From contig JBBKWP010000367.1 of NCBI GenBank assembly GCA_037968995.1, forward strand, positions 1 to 7,881: DNA of 7,881 nucleotides, read 5' to 3'. Of this stretch, positions 1 to 6,175 are shown in pieces (position 1 is the stretch's first letter; the number at the start of each line of letters is the position of its first letter). Both the position numbers and the translations under genes were made by a program. Source of the DNA: JAEXNA01 sp037968995. GTDB lineage: Bacteria > Vulcanimicrobiota > Xenobia > Xenobiales > JADMJV01. The notes beneath the pieces were generated by a model. The model worked only from the letters and a program-made list of their open reading frames with translations, did not search any database and had not been told where the DNA came from.

Positions 1-1327
1 CGCGTTGGAGATACTTTTTAGCGGTTCTGACGACCAAGTCTGACGTCACCCTGTCGAACTGGTCTTCCATCGCATTGATCTGCTGGGGGTCGTCGTCAAA
101 AAGAGCGAAACATGCGAGCAGGTCCAATTTCCCGAGGCCGTCGCGTTCGTCGATTTGGTTGTAGAGTCGCGAGCGTAGCCCTACCTTGGCGAGTTCGAGT
201 TCCGCGTCGCTCAGTGGTTGCTCGGCAAGGTGGTCGATCACTGAGTCGAAAGCCCCCAGTCCGTCTTCCGGTGTGAAGCCATCCGAGAGGATGAAGGTTG
301 TCATCCATAGCATTGGGCCCCGGTAGTCGAACTGACTTCCCAAAAGATAGTTGATTCCTCCGTTGACCTCGCCCGTCAGGCGCTGCTCCGTCACCAAGTT
401 TTGATGCAGGCGACTCGAGTCTCCCGAGAGCAAAAGCTGGTCGATGATTCCCAGAGCGTAGTACTCGGGTGACCCTCGAGGCGGCATCTGATAGGCGAGA
501 GCGAGCGCCGGCCTGGGTGCCAGTTTGTCTTCGAGTACTACGATTTTTTGCGCCGTTGTCTCCGGCTCACTGAGGTTAGGTAGGGGCGAAATTTTCCCCT
601 TCGGAATCGATCCGAAGTGCTTCTCGACCTGAACGAAAGTCTTTGCAGCATCTACGTTTCCGATCACCACGACGACCGCATTGTTGGGAGCATAGTGAGT
701 CCGATGAAAGTCTCTCACATCCGAAAGTGTGGCGGCCTCGAGGTGGCTGAGTTCGCCATAGAAGTTGTGACCGTTGTACCAGTTGGAGAAAGCGACCTGG
801 GGCGCGGCAAGCCACGGAAAGCCCCCGTAAGGTTGATTGGTGACGTTGAGAGCGACCTCGTTTTTGACCACCTCGACCTCTTTTTGAAGCATCTCTTGGG
901 TCAGTGTCAGGCCCTTCATCCGATCCGCCTCAGCCCAGAGCATCGCTTCGACCTTGTTCGCCGGGACGAGTTCATAAAAGCTCGTGAAGTCGAATCGGGT
1001 TCGCCCGTTGGAATACCCTCCGCTCTCACCAACCAACTGCTCAAGCTCTCCGGACCCCAAATTCTCTGACCCGCGAAACATCAAGTGCTCGAAAAGATGC
1101 GCGAAACCGGTCCGATCTTTGGCCTCCGTTCGAAACCCAATGTTGTAGAAGACTCCGACGATCGCGATGGGAGAATCGGGATTGGGCGAAACAACCACCT
1201 TCAAACCGTTGTCCAATGTTTGGTATTGGACAGGGACTGTGTAGCGGTCCAAAGGCTTGGCTGGTGCGCTCAATGTCATCAGGGAAGCGAAAAAGAGCAG
1301 GGCGGGTAATGCGATAAAGTTCTGCAT
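1..1327 (-). CDS. M16 family zinc peptidase (insulinase/pitrilysin-like), secreted, C-terminus cut by window edge
   Basis: The frame is open from an ATG at 1327 to the left edge, giving 442 visible residues. Residues 1-23 form a typical signal peptide: a hydrophobic run, then an APA cleavage site. The inverted zinc motif HLFEH lies at residues 77-81. The third zinc ligand fits Glu157 in KNEVALN, 75 residues after the motif, which is the usual M16 spacing. The segment YAPNNAVVVVIGNVD is also typical of the family. M16 enzymes cleave peptides in a closed chamber; single-domain forms (about 430-460 residues) pair with a second, often inactive, subunit. The visible part ends within a family-typical C-terminal helix (RTAKKYLQR), so either little is missing or a second half follows outside the window. 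An in-frame TGA at 1361-1363 limits the start to a short interval. No strong Shine-Dalgarno is visible. It lies 33 nt after the 1361-1738 gene, so the two may be co-transcribed. The family call is secure; the substrate is unknown. Confidence 0.95.
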   Translation of the reverse strand, partial: MQNFIALPALLFFASLMTLSAPAKPLDRYTVPVQYQTLDNGLKVVVSPNPDSPIAIVGVFYNIGFRTEAKDRTGFAHLFEHLMFRGSENLGSGELEQLVGESGGYSNGRTRFDFTSFYELVPANKVEAMLWAEADRMKGLTLTQEMLQKEVEVVKNEVALNVTNQPYGGFPWLAAPQVAFSNWYNGHNFYGELSHLEAATLSDVRDFHRTHYAPNNAVVVVIGNVDAAKTFVQVEKHFGSIPKGKISPLPNLSEPETTAQKIVVLEDKLAPRPALALAYQMPPRGSPEYYALGIIDQLLLSGDSSRLHQNLVTEQRLTGEVNGGINYLLGSQFDYRGPMLWMTTFILSDGFTPEDGLGAFDSVIDHLAEQPLSDAELELAKVGLRSRLYNQIDERDGLGKLDLLACFALFDDDPQQINAMEDQFDRVTSDLVVRTAKKYLQR

Positions 1328-1360
1328 ATCACACGGTAAGCTGAGGCCGTTAAAGGAATG

Positions 1361-1738
1361 TCAAGAAGGTTGCACGATCGCGGGATCCAGCGTGTAGAGT
1401 TTGGAATCTTGGCTTGAGCCAAGGAAGGCCCCGCCCAACATCGCTCCGCCCCAACTCGCCCTGGTCGATTCGTCGAGGACGGTGATACTGCCGTTCGTGT
1501 TGATCGAGTAGGACCGAGACTGAGACCACAACACCCCCGCGTAGGAATGAGTGTGGGAGATCTCCGCCTCCCAGCCGCCATCTTCGGTCGGTAGTAGCTT
1601 GCCTACGCCCTCGACCTCAACTTCACCAGCGTTGGGGTTAGAGTCTGCTCTGGTCAAAAAGGAGCCGCCCGGGCCGCGACTTGGGGATATCCCATCATAA
1701 CTCTTCAGCTCGGCGATATCTTTATTGAACTGATCCAT
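1361..1738 (-). CDS. Hypothetical protein, 125 residues, probably with a disrupted or mis-called N-terminus
   Basis: I do not recognise this family. The protein is soluble in appearance, rich in Gly, Ser and Thr, and has no signal peptide or membrane segment from the ATG at 1738. The stretch LWSQSRSYSINTNGSITVLD and a glycine-rich segment GGAMLGGAFLGS stand out. The ATG at 1738 has only AGGG two bases before it, a poor ribosome site. The same frame stays open upstream to a TAG at about 1819-1821 and reads like real protein (IQFTQTEGVSHRTAQTFEQG), but it offers no ATG, GTG or TTG there. An ATG at 1807-1809, preceded by GGAGG at 1820-1824, lies in another frame and would join this protein if one base were added near 1800-1804. 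The gene therefore either starts at 1738 or is frameshifted. It ends 33 nt before the M16 peptidase gene on the same strand. Its coding status is likely but not certain. Confidence 0.6.
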   Translation of the reverse strand: MDQFNKDIAELKSYDGISPSRGPGGSFLTRADSNPNAGEVEVEGVGKLLPTEDGGWEAEISHTHSYAGVLWSQSRSYSINTNGSITVLDESTRASWGGAMLGGAFLGSSQDSKLYTLDPAIVQPS

Positions 1739-1800
1739 ACCCTGCTCAAACGTCTGGGCCGTCCGGTGGGAAACCCCCTCGGTTTGTGTGAACTGAATGT

Positions 1801-1925
1801 TAACTTCATCGAACGGCTACCTCCGGCCTGGCATAGGTGCCCGCCAGGGCATGGACATGAGCCCCCTCTCGGGTTTCCCTGAGTTGGTGCGGTTGCGCTT
1901 TCACTTAAAAAAGTAGCGACATACC
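1801..1925 (-). other. Non-coding leader with small hairpins upstream of the 1361-1738 gene
   Basis: Between the 70-residue membrane protein and the next gene there is no convincing coding frame. On the minus strand the stretch contains a perfect 6-bp stem (CCTGGC/GCCAGG, 1827-1832 with 1843-1848, 10-nt loop) directly before a GGAGG element (1820-1824). A second hairpin, CTC(A)GGG-AAA-CCCGAG, lies at 1868-1883. I compared it by memory with cyclic-di-GMP, cyclic-di-AMP, cobalamin, SAM and guanidine riboswitches and saw none of their conserved cores. It may simply be a structured 5' untranslated region. Confidence 0.3.
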
Positions 1926-1941
1926 GGGCGCACGTGCACGG

Positions 1942-2154
1942 CTATTCGGCGTCGAGAGTCGGTTTGCCGTCATCCTCTGCGCGACGGCGTAGGACCGTGC
2001 TGATAGCCATGAAAGTCAGCAAAAAGGTCAGACCGAAGGTTAGAACCGTTTTCGACACATCGAAACCGATCGTGTGATCCGTGATGTCAGGTGTGGTTGC
2101 CCAGGCCATCAGCATGGCGACAACGAGGCTAACCACGATGGCTCGAAAGTTCAT
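1942..2154 (-). CDS. Small membrane protein with two transmembrane helices, 70 residues
   Basis: I do not recognise the family. Residues 5-20 and 36-54 are hydrophobic and long enough to cross the membrane. They are separated by a short polar loop (TTPDITDHTIGFDVSK) and followed by RRR at 56-58 and an acidic tail. The positive-inside rule suggests a hairpin with both ends in the cytoplasm. The first helix could instead be read as an uncleaved signal. No clear Shine-Dalgarno precedes the ATG. Two coherent helices in one small frame, with no competing frame of better quality, support real coding. It is transcribed away from the beta-lactamase, about 310 bases from that gene's start, and in the same direction as the 1361-1738 gene after a gap of about 200 bases. 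Nothing in the context assigns a function. Confidence 0.6.
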   Translation of the reverse strand: MNFRAIVVSLVVAMLMAWATTPDITDHTIGFDVSKTVLTFGLTFLLTFMAISTVLRRRAEDDGKPTLDAE

Positions 2155-2214
2155 GAATTGGGATTCTCTGTTCCACCGATCCTACCCTCGAAGTCTTTAC
2201 AGCCGGTTCTTCTT

Positions 2215-2243
2215 TTGAAATCTTGTGTCCCGAAGATGAAAAT
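2215..2243 (+). promoter_or_regulatory. Candidate sigma-70-type promoter upstream of the beta-lactamase
   Basis: TTGAAA at 2215-2220 matches the -35 consensus at five of six positions. After exactly 17 bases, GAAAAT at 2238-2243 matches the -10 consensus at four of six. It would give a leader of more than 200 nt before the lactamase start. Such matches arise by chance, and the host's promoter consensus is unknown. Confidence 0.25.
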
Positions 2244-2452
2244 TCAAGCACTGTTCGGCCTAGCTGCGGGGTGGACAAGAGCCGCGTATGTCCCGCCGGA
2301 CCCAGCCTGACCACCTTTGTCAAAGTCATTCGCACTCGAGGGTGAGCGAGTCTTCTCTTCTTGGGCCTTGCCGTGTCCGGTCGAAAATCGTAGCATGCCC
2401 GGGTGAGGGGCCCATTTCCGGCCTTGCAGGTACAGATTGAGATTTCTGTTTT

Positions 2453-2458
2453 AAGGAG
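2453..2458 (+). promoter_or_regulatory. Ribosome binding site of the beta-lactamase
   Basis: AAGGAG lies seven bases before the ATG at 2466. It fixes the start there, rather than at the in-frame GTG at 2403, and places the twin-arginine motif at residues 4-5, where a signal peptide needs it. Confidence 0.85.
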
Positions 2459-2465
2459 CTTTCCT

Positions 2466-3377
2466 ATGATAACCCGGCGGCAACTTATCATCGCCAGCGG
2501 CTCTGCCTTACTTTTCTCGGCGTTGAGAACGAGCAAGGCGGATGCGGCCTCATCCATGACCATTAATCCAGAATTAAGGGCTATCGAGCAACGCACGGGT
2601 GGCCGCCTTGGTGTGGCTTTGATGGACGGCGAGGGGTCTTTGATAGCCGCCAATCGTGCTGATGAACGCTTTGCTATGTGTTCGACCTTCAAGGCATCGC
2701 TTGCCGGCGCGATGATGGTGGCCCATGACGCTGGAAAGCTCGACCGCTTTGCCGAGGTTGCGGTGGGAGAGAAGGATCTTGTCTCCTATGCGCCTTTTAC
2801 CGAAGAATTGGTCAAAAGCGGAAGCACGACGACTTTAGACGCACTCGCGAAAAACGCCGTGCAGATCAGTGACAACAGTGCCGCCAACATCGTCATGCGG
2901 GCCGTTGGCGGGCCTGCGGCGATGACAGAGTTTTTTCGAGCGCACGGCGGCAACGATACGCGGCTTGACCGTTGGGAGACAGAATTGAATGAGAACGCTG
3001 TCGGCGATCCGCGAGACACAACAACGCCGCGATCGATGGCTAACCATCTTCGCCAGATCTTGATTGGCCAGACGGTAGGCAAAGCAAATGCGACCACCTT
3101 AGGTGAGTGGATGATCGGGAGCAAAACCGGTGACAATCGTATCCGGGCCGGTGTGCCGGAGCGCTGGACTGTGGGCGATAAGACCGGGACGTCGTCGCCA
3201 CCCGCGGCAACGTATAACGATGTGGCTATTATCTGGCCGGGCCACGGGGACTATAAAGGCAGCCCCTTCCTACTGGTCGTCTATCTTGACCGCCCCAAGG
3301 TCGATGCCAAAGCGGCAGACGCGGCGTTGGCCGACGTCGCGCGCGTTGCGGTGAAGCTTATGGGCTTACCGGATTGA
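2466..3377 (+). CDS. bla: Class A beta-lactamase (L2/KPC-like branch), Tat-type signal peptide
   Basis: This 303-residue serine beta-lactamase hydrolyses beta-lactams in the periplasm through an acyl-enzyme. All class A motifs are intact: STFK at 73-76 (nucleophile Ser73, Lys76), SDN at 135-137, the omega-loop ETELN with Glu171 and Asn175 (Ambler 166 and 170), and KTG at 239-241. The GDPRDTTTP segment after the omega loop is also typical. The N-terminus TRRQLI followed by a hydrophobic run and an ADA cleavage site (25-27) looks like a twin-arginine signal, as in Stenotrophomonas L2. Cys72 directly before the nucleophile is Ambler Cys69, as in KPC and L2. The position equal to Cys238 of KPC is serine, so the carbapenemase disulfide cannot form. 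The overall pattern resembles enzymes of Proteobacteria. No ampR neighbour is present. The family is certain; the spectrum cannot be predicted safely. Confidence 0.97.
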   Translation: MITRRQLIIASGSALLFSALRTSKADAASSMTINPELRAIEQRTGGRLGVALMDGEGSLIAANRADERFAMCSTFKASLAGAMMVAHDAGKLDRFAEVAVGEKDLVSYAPFTEELVKSGSTTTLDALAKNAVQISDNSAANIVMRAVGGPAAMTEFFRAHGGNDTRLDRWETELNENAVGDPRDTTTPRSMANHLRQILIGQTVGKANATTLGEWMIGSKTGDNRIRAGVPERWTVGDKTGTSSPPAATYNDVAIIWPGHGDYKGSPFLLVVYLDRPKVDAKAADAALADVARVAVKLMGLPD

Positions 3378-3407
3378 GGATTGGGAGTTCTACCTTCGTC
3401 AAGCGGC

Positions 3408-3857
3408 TTAGGCTGCCGGTCCCTGGCGCTTTTCTAGCTTTGTGACTCGCTCTTCCAAAGTTTCCACCCGGCTAAGAGGAGCCTGATTCTCCATATCCTC
3501 AACGATGGCATCGAGAAAACTTCCGAACCGGGTGTCGAACTGCTTGAGGCGACCGACCATCTGATCCCCCAAGGCCACGACTTCCCGTCCGAGCTTCGCG
3601 GTTTCGCGCATGGATTCTGCGATCTCATGCCCTTGCTCTGCGATCTTCTGGCCCTGCTCTGCGATCTTTTGGCCTTGCTCCGCGATCTTTTGGCCCTGCT
3701 CCGCGATCTTTTGGCCCTGCTCTTCGATTCTGTCGCTGTTGCGCTCGATTCGCGTCGCCATCTGATCGATACGCTTGTTTCCGTCGGCTTGGCCGCCCCA
3801 TAGCAGTTGGAGATCGGCTCTCACTTCGCGCCTGAGTCGTTCCACTTTCTCACTCAT
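3408..3857 (-). CDS. Coiled-coil protein with tandem heptad repeats, 149 residues
   Basis: Start chosen at ATG 3857 (MSEKVERLRREV), which has GGAGG six bases upstream. A longer frame from 3929 lacks such a site and reads unlike protein. The protein is highly charged and almost entirely helical, without signal peptide or membrane segment. Residues 45-79 are five heptads of the form EQGQKIA, in which Ile and Ala recur at core positions. A second short coil (VETLEERVTKLEKRQ) closes the C-terminus. Such proteins usually form rod-like oligomers, but no enzymatic domain or known family is recognisable, so I assign no function. It converges on the beta-lactamase with 30 bases between the stops, and it follows the S9 peptidase gene on the same strand after a 173-base gap that appears to carry its own promoter. 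Coding is strongly supported by the ribosome site and the protein-level periodicity. Confidence 0.85.
   Translation of the reverse strand: MSEKVERLRREVRADLQLLWGGQADGNKRIDQMATRIERNSDRIEEQGQKIAEQGQKIAEQGQKIAEQGQKIAEQGHEIAESMRETAKLGREVVALGDQMVGRLKQFDTRFGSFLDAIVEDMENQAPLSRVETLEERVTKLEKRQGPAA
3621..3725 (-). repeat. Five tandem 21-bp repeats inside the coiled-coil gene
   Basis: Units at 3621-3641, 3642-3662, 3663-3683, 3684-3704 and 3705-3725 are near copies of GATCTTTTGGCCCTGCTCC plus two bases. The third and fourth differ by one base, the fourth and fifth by two; the first is the most diverged. Each unit encodes exactly one heptad, so copy-number changes keep the frame and only lengthen or shorten the coil. 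Confidence 0.95.
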
Positions 3858-3863
3858 ATTGTG

Positions 3864-3868
3864 CCTCC
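3864..3868 (-). promoter_or_regulatory. Ribosome binding site of the coiled-coil gene
   Basis: GGAGG on the minus strand, six bases before the ATG at 3857. It decides the start in favour of the 149-residue form over the longer open frame from 3929. Confidence 0.8.
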
Positions 3869-3895
3869 AAATTCGGTATCCGCTTCGCTCATTTA

Positions 3896-3936
3896 AGAAT
3901 ATCAGAGACCTTCCGAACAAAACAAGCAAGGTCTGT
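3896..3936 (-). promoter_or_regulatory. Candidate promoter overlapped by an imperfect palindrome, upstream of the coiled-coil gene
   Basis: On the minus strand TTGTTT (3925-3920) and TATTCT (3901-3896) are separated by 18 bases and resemble weak -35 and -10 boxes, placing a start point shortly before the ribosome site. AGAGACCTT at 3904-3912 and AAGGTCTGT at 3928-3936 form a 9-bp inverted repeat with one mismatch. It brackets the -35 box and the upstream part of the spacer, a common operator position. The promoter boxes are weak; the palindrome is clear in the sequence. Confidence 0.4.
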
Positions 3937-4006
3937 TCACAAGGCCTTCGCGATGAGTGACTTGGTCTGCGATGGACGACGCGGGGGGATGAGCGAGGCG
4001 CTTAGT

Positions 4007-4022
4007 GAGACGTTGAGACGTT
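4007..4022. repeat. 8-bp tandem duplication just downstream of the S9 gene
   Basis: GAGACGTT occurs twice head to tail in the loop of the AGGCGC/GCGCCT inverted repeat that spans the end of the S9 gene. No run of T follows the stem, so this is not a convincing terminator. Confidence 0.5.
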
Positions 4023-4029
4023 GCTGCGC

Positions 4030-6123
4030 CTAGCCCGCCACGGGCTCCTTACAGTAACGGTCCAGCCACTCAAAAAACACGCGATTCCAAAGGACGCTGT
4101 TTTGAGGTTTTGTTACCCAGTGGCCCTCCTCGGGAAAGTATAGAAATCTTGAAGGGATGCCTTGGATCTGAGCGGCGGAGAAGGCTTCCATTCCCTGACC
4201 TATGGGCACGCGAAAGTCTTTTTCATTGTGGATTACTAAAAGGGGCGTGTCCCAATTTTTGACATAACGGTTGGGTGAAAACTCGTCGTACTTCTTCTGA
4301 ATCGCGGGGCTCTTCCAGTAAGGTCCTCCGAATTCCCAGTTCGCGAAAAATAGCTCTTCTGTCGTGCCGTACATCGACTCCAGGTTGAACACACCGCAGT
4401 GGGAGACCATGGTGGCGAAGCGCTGGGCGTGATGCCCCATCAACCAGTAAACGCTGTAGCCTCCAAAGCTGGCGCCCACCGCGGCGGCACGCTTGCTGTC
4501 GATGTAGGGTTCGGCCAGCATGGAGTCGGTAGCACTGAGAAGATCGTCCATGGGTTGCCCGCCCCAGTCGCCGCTGATCTGGTCGTTCCATTCGCGACCG
4601 AAACCAGGAAGGCCGCGTCGGTTGGGGGCGAGCACCACGTAGCCGTTGGCGGCCATGAGGTGAAAGTTCCAACGATAGGAGAACCACTGTCCGATCTGGC
4701 CCTGGGGGCCACCTTGGCAGTAGGTCAACATGGGCCACTTCTTGCTAGGATCGAAGTCGGGAGGATAGACGACCCAACAATGGATCTTTTTGCCGTCGGT
4801 GGCTTCGACCCAGCGCTCTTTGACAGTGGGTAGTTTCAAGGTGGCGTAGATCTTGTCGTTGATATGACTCAAGGTGCGCGAGGATTTGCTGGCCAGGTCT
4901 AAAACCGCCAGTTCGTCCGGACGCTCGGTACGGGCGAAGCTGACTAGAGCCTTTTTCCCGTCGGGGGAAAGACCGCGCAGCGACCATTCGAACCGGCCTT
5001 CACTCACCTGCCGCAATCCTTTGGCGTCGCGGCCGATGCTGAAAAGCTGTTGGCTCCCGCGATGTTCCGAGGCGAAGACGAAGCCTTTACTATCTGGCGT
5101 CCAATGGGTATCGTGAACGGTTTGGTCCAGGCCTTTGGTGGCTTCTGTGATCTGTTTGGAGGCGAGGTTGTACACCATGATTCGGTTGCGGTCGGACTCG
5201 AAACCGTCGTGTTCCATGGAGTGGTAAGCTAAGGATTTTCCGTCGGGAGAAAAGAGCGGGTCGTTGTCATATCCTTTGTTTGCGACGCTGATATTGATCG
5301 CGTCTTGACCTGAGGCGACATCGAGCAGGTAGATGTCACTGTTGGTGGATTCGGCCCAACGTTGCTGGTCCTTGAGAGTATAGGCGAAGAAGTTCCCGTC
5401 GGGCGACCAGTCGAACTGGCTAATCCCTCCGAAGGGTGGAACCGGACTGTCCACCCGGCGCTCTCCAAGAATGTCGGTCCCTTTGCCGGCCTTGCCGTCG
5501 GGTTTGATAGGGGCCAGATGGATATGACTGTACTTGTAGTCGTGCCAAGCGTTCCAGTGACGGTACATGAGACTGTCGATGATGCGGGCGTCGGCCTTCG
5601 GGAGGTCTTCATAGATCTCTTTGGGCTCCTTGTCGAGCTTCACGTCCAAAGTGTAGGCTAGGTTCCGACCGTCCGGGGCCACTTTGAGGTTGGCACAGCC
5701 GTCTTTGAAGGCACTCAGTTGGAGAGCGCCGCCGTCGGCGGGATTGATAGCCCAGATCTGATCCTGTTTCTTGCTTTGGGCGTCGGCTCGTCCGATCAGA
5801 TAGATCCGTTCACCGAAAGGGGAGGGGGCGAACTGGACGTCTGAGATCGACGGCCAACCGGATAAGAGCTTCCGTTGGACACCAGTCTTGAGATCCACCA
5901 CAGAGAGCGATGACTTCCCGTCGTTGCTCTTTAAATCGTAGCTTCGCACCGTGAAGGCTGCGGTCTGACCGTTCTTGGAGATGTCAGCGTCTCCCAGTCG
6001 ACCGAGCTTCCAGAGGAGTTCGGGGGTCATCAGGTTGGGCGGTGGACTCTTCTCTGGAGTCTGGCCTGCCGCTGACAGGGTCAATAAGAAGAGGAAGACA
6101 ATGGGGACAATCTGTGCTCGCAT
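4030..6123 (-). CDS. S9 family peptidase (prolyl oligopeptidase/acylaminoacyl-peptidase-like), secreted
   Basis: Complete 697-residue serine peptidase, of normal family length. Residues 1-20 form a signal peptide, so it likely acts in the periplasm or outside. Residues about 30-420 form a TolB/PD40-type beta-propeller with repeated SPDG-type turns (near 149, 240, 292, 342 and 386) that gates access for short peptides. Residues about 430-697 form the alpha/beta-hydrolase domain: an oxyanion-region loop QGGPQG near 470, NRRGLPGFG at 501-509, nucleophile Ser552 in GASFGGY, Asp636 in HNEKDFRVP and His668 in EEGHW. The full triad is present in the right order. The start is supported by the signal peptide, although no clear Shine-Dalgarno precedes it. 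The helix-turn-helix gene is divergent, with starts 52 bases apart. The last codons lie within an inverted repeat (AGGCGC 3996-4001, GCGCCT 4026-4031). The family is certain; the exact specificity is not. Confidence 0.96.
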   Translation of the reverse strand: MRAQIVPIVFLFLLTLSAAGQTPEKSPPPNLMTPELLWKLGRLGDADISKNGQTAAFTVRSYDLKSNDGKSSLSVVDLKTGVQRKLLSGWPSISDVQFAPSPFGERIYLIGRADAQSKKQDQIWAINPADGGALQLSAFKDGCANLKVAPDGRNLAYTLDVKLDKEPKEIYEDLPKADARIIDSLMYRHWNAWHDYKYSHIHLAPIKPDGKAGKGTDILGERRVDSPVPPFGGISQFDWSPDGNFFAYTLKDQQRWAESTNSDIYLLDVASGQDAINISVANKGYDNDPLFSPDGKSLAYHSMEHDGFESDRNRIMVYNLASKQITEATKGLDQTVHDTHWTPDSKGFVFASEHRGSQQLFSIGRDAKGLRQVSEGRFEWSLRGLSPDGKKALVSFARTERPDELAVLDLASKSSRTLSHINDKIYATLKLPTVKERWVEATDGKKIHCWVVYPPDFDPSKKWPMLTYCQGGPQGQIGQWFSYRWNFHLMAANGYVVLAPNRRGLPGFGREWNDQISGDWGGQPMDDLLSATDSMLAEPYIDSKRAAAVGASFGGYSVYWLMGHHAQRFATMVSHCGVFNLESMYGTTEELFFANWEFGGPYWKSPAIQKKYDEFSPNRYVKNWDTPLLVIHNEKDFRVPIGQGMEAFSAAQIQGIPSRFLYFPEEGHWVTKPQNSVLWNRVFFEWLDRYCKEPVAG

Positions 6124-6143
6124 GGCCGGCGCTTTCGCCAGGG

Positions 6144-6161
6144 CCTCGGAGTGGTCCTCGG
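6144..6161. repeat. Short direct repeats between the divergent S9 and helix-turn-helix genes
   Basis: CCTCGG occurs at 6144-6149 and 6156-6161, a 12-base period, in the 52-base gap shared by the two gene starts. It could be a binding site for a regulator of either gene but may be chance. Confidence 0.25.
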
Positions 6162-6175
6162 ACTAAGAATTTGCC

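Larger units (their letters stand above)
2155..2465. other. Divergent intergenic region between the small membrane protein and the beta-lactamase
   Basis: About 310 bases without a convincing gene. Frames running through it on either strand are shadows or overlap the lactamase. It contains a possible promoter (2215-2243), a short inverted repeat ACTCG/CGAGT (2334-2338 and 2347-2351, 8-nt loop) and the lactamase ribosome binding site. I see no LysR-type (ampR) gene, transposon end or integron attC-like structure. Confidence 0.5.

Noticed and set aside
617..1069. 150-residue open frame on the plus strand
   Set aside because: It lies opposite the M16 peptidase, whose motifs and signal peptide prove the minus strand is coding.
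1801..1925. A cyclic-di-GMP or other known riboswitch
   Set aside because: The conserved core sequences of those classes are missing; only generic hairpins are visible.
2334..2351. ACTCG/CGAGT inverted repeat as a mobile-element end or attC site
   Set aside because: The arms are five bases long with no matching copy past the lactamase and no recombinase gene.
2403..2465. GTG at 2403 as the start of the beta-lactamase
   Set aside because: It would bury the Tat signal 21 residues inside the protein, and AAGGAG is placed for the ATG at 2466.
2129..2692. 187-residue open frame on the minus strand across the lactamase start
   Set aside because: It overlaps the intact lactamase and its ribosome site, and its composition is that of a shadow frame.
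3858..3929. Longer start of the coiled-coil protein at 3929
   Set aside because: The extra residues overlap the candidate promoter and palindrome, and the ATG at 3857 has its own GGAGG.
3996..4031. Inverted repeat AGGCGC/GCGCCT at the end of the S9 gene as a terminator
   Set aside because: The stem is only six bases with a 24-base loop and no T run follows.
4223..4738. 171-residue frame within the S9 gene
   Set aside because: It is an out-of-frame shadow of the S9 catalytic domain, whose triad lies in the annotated frame.
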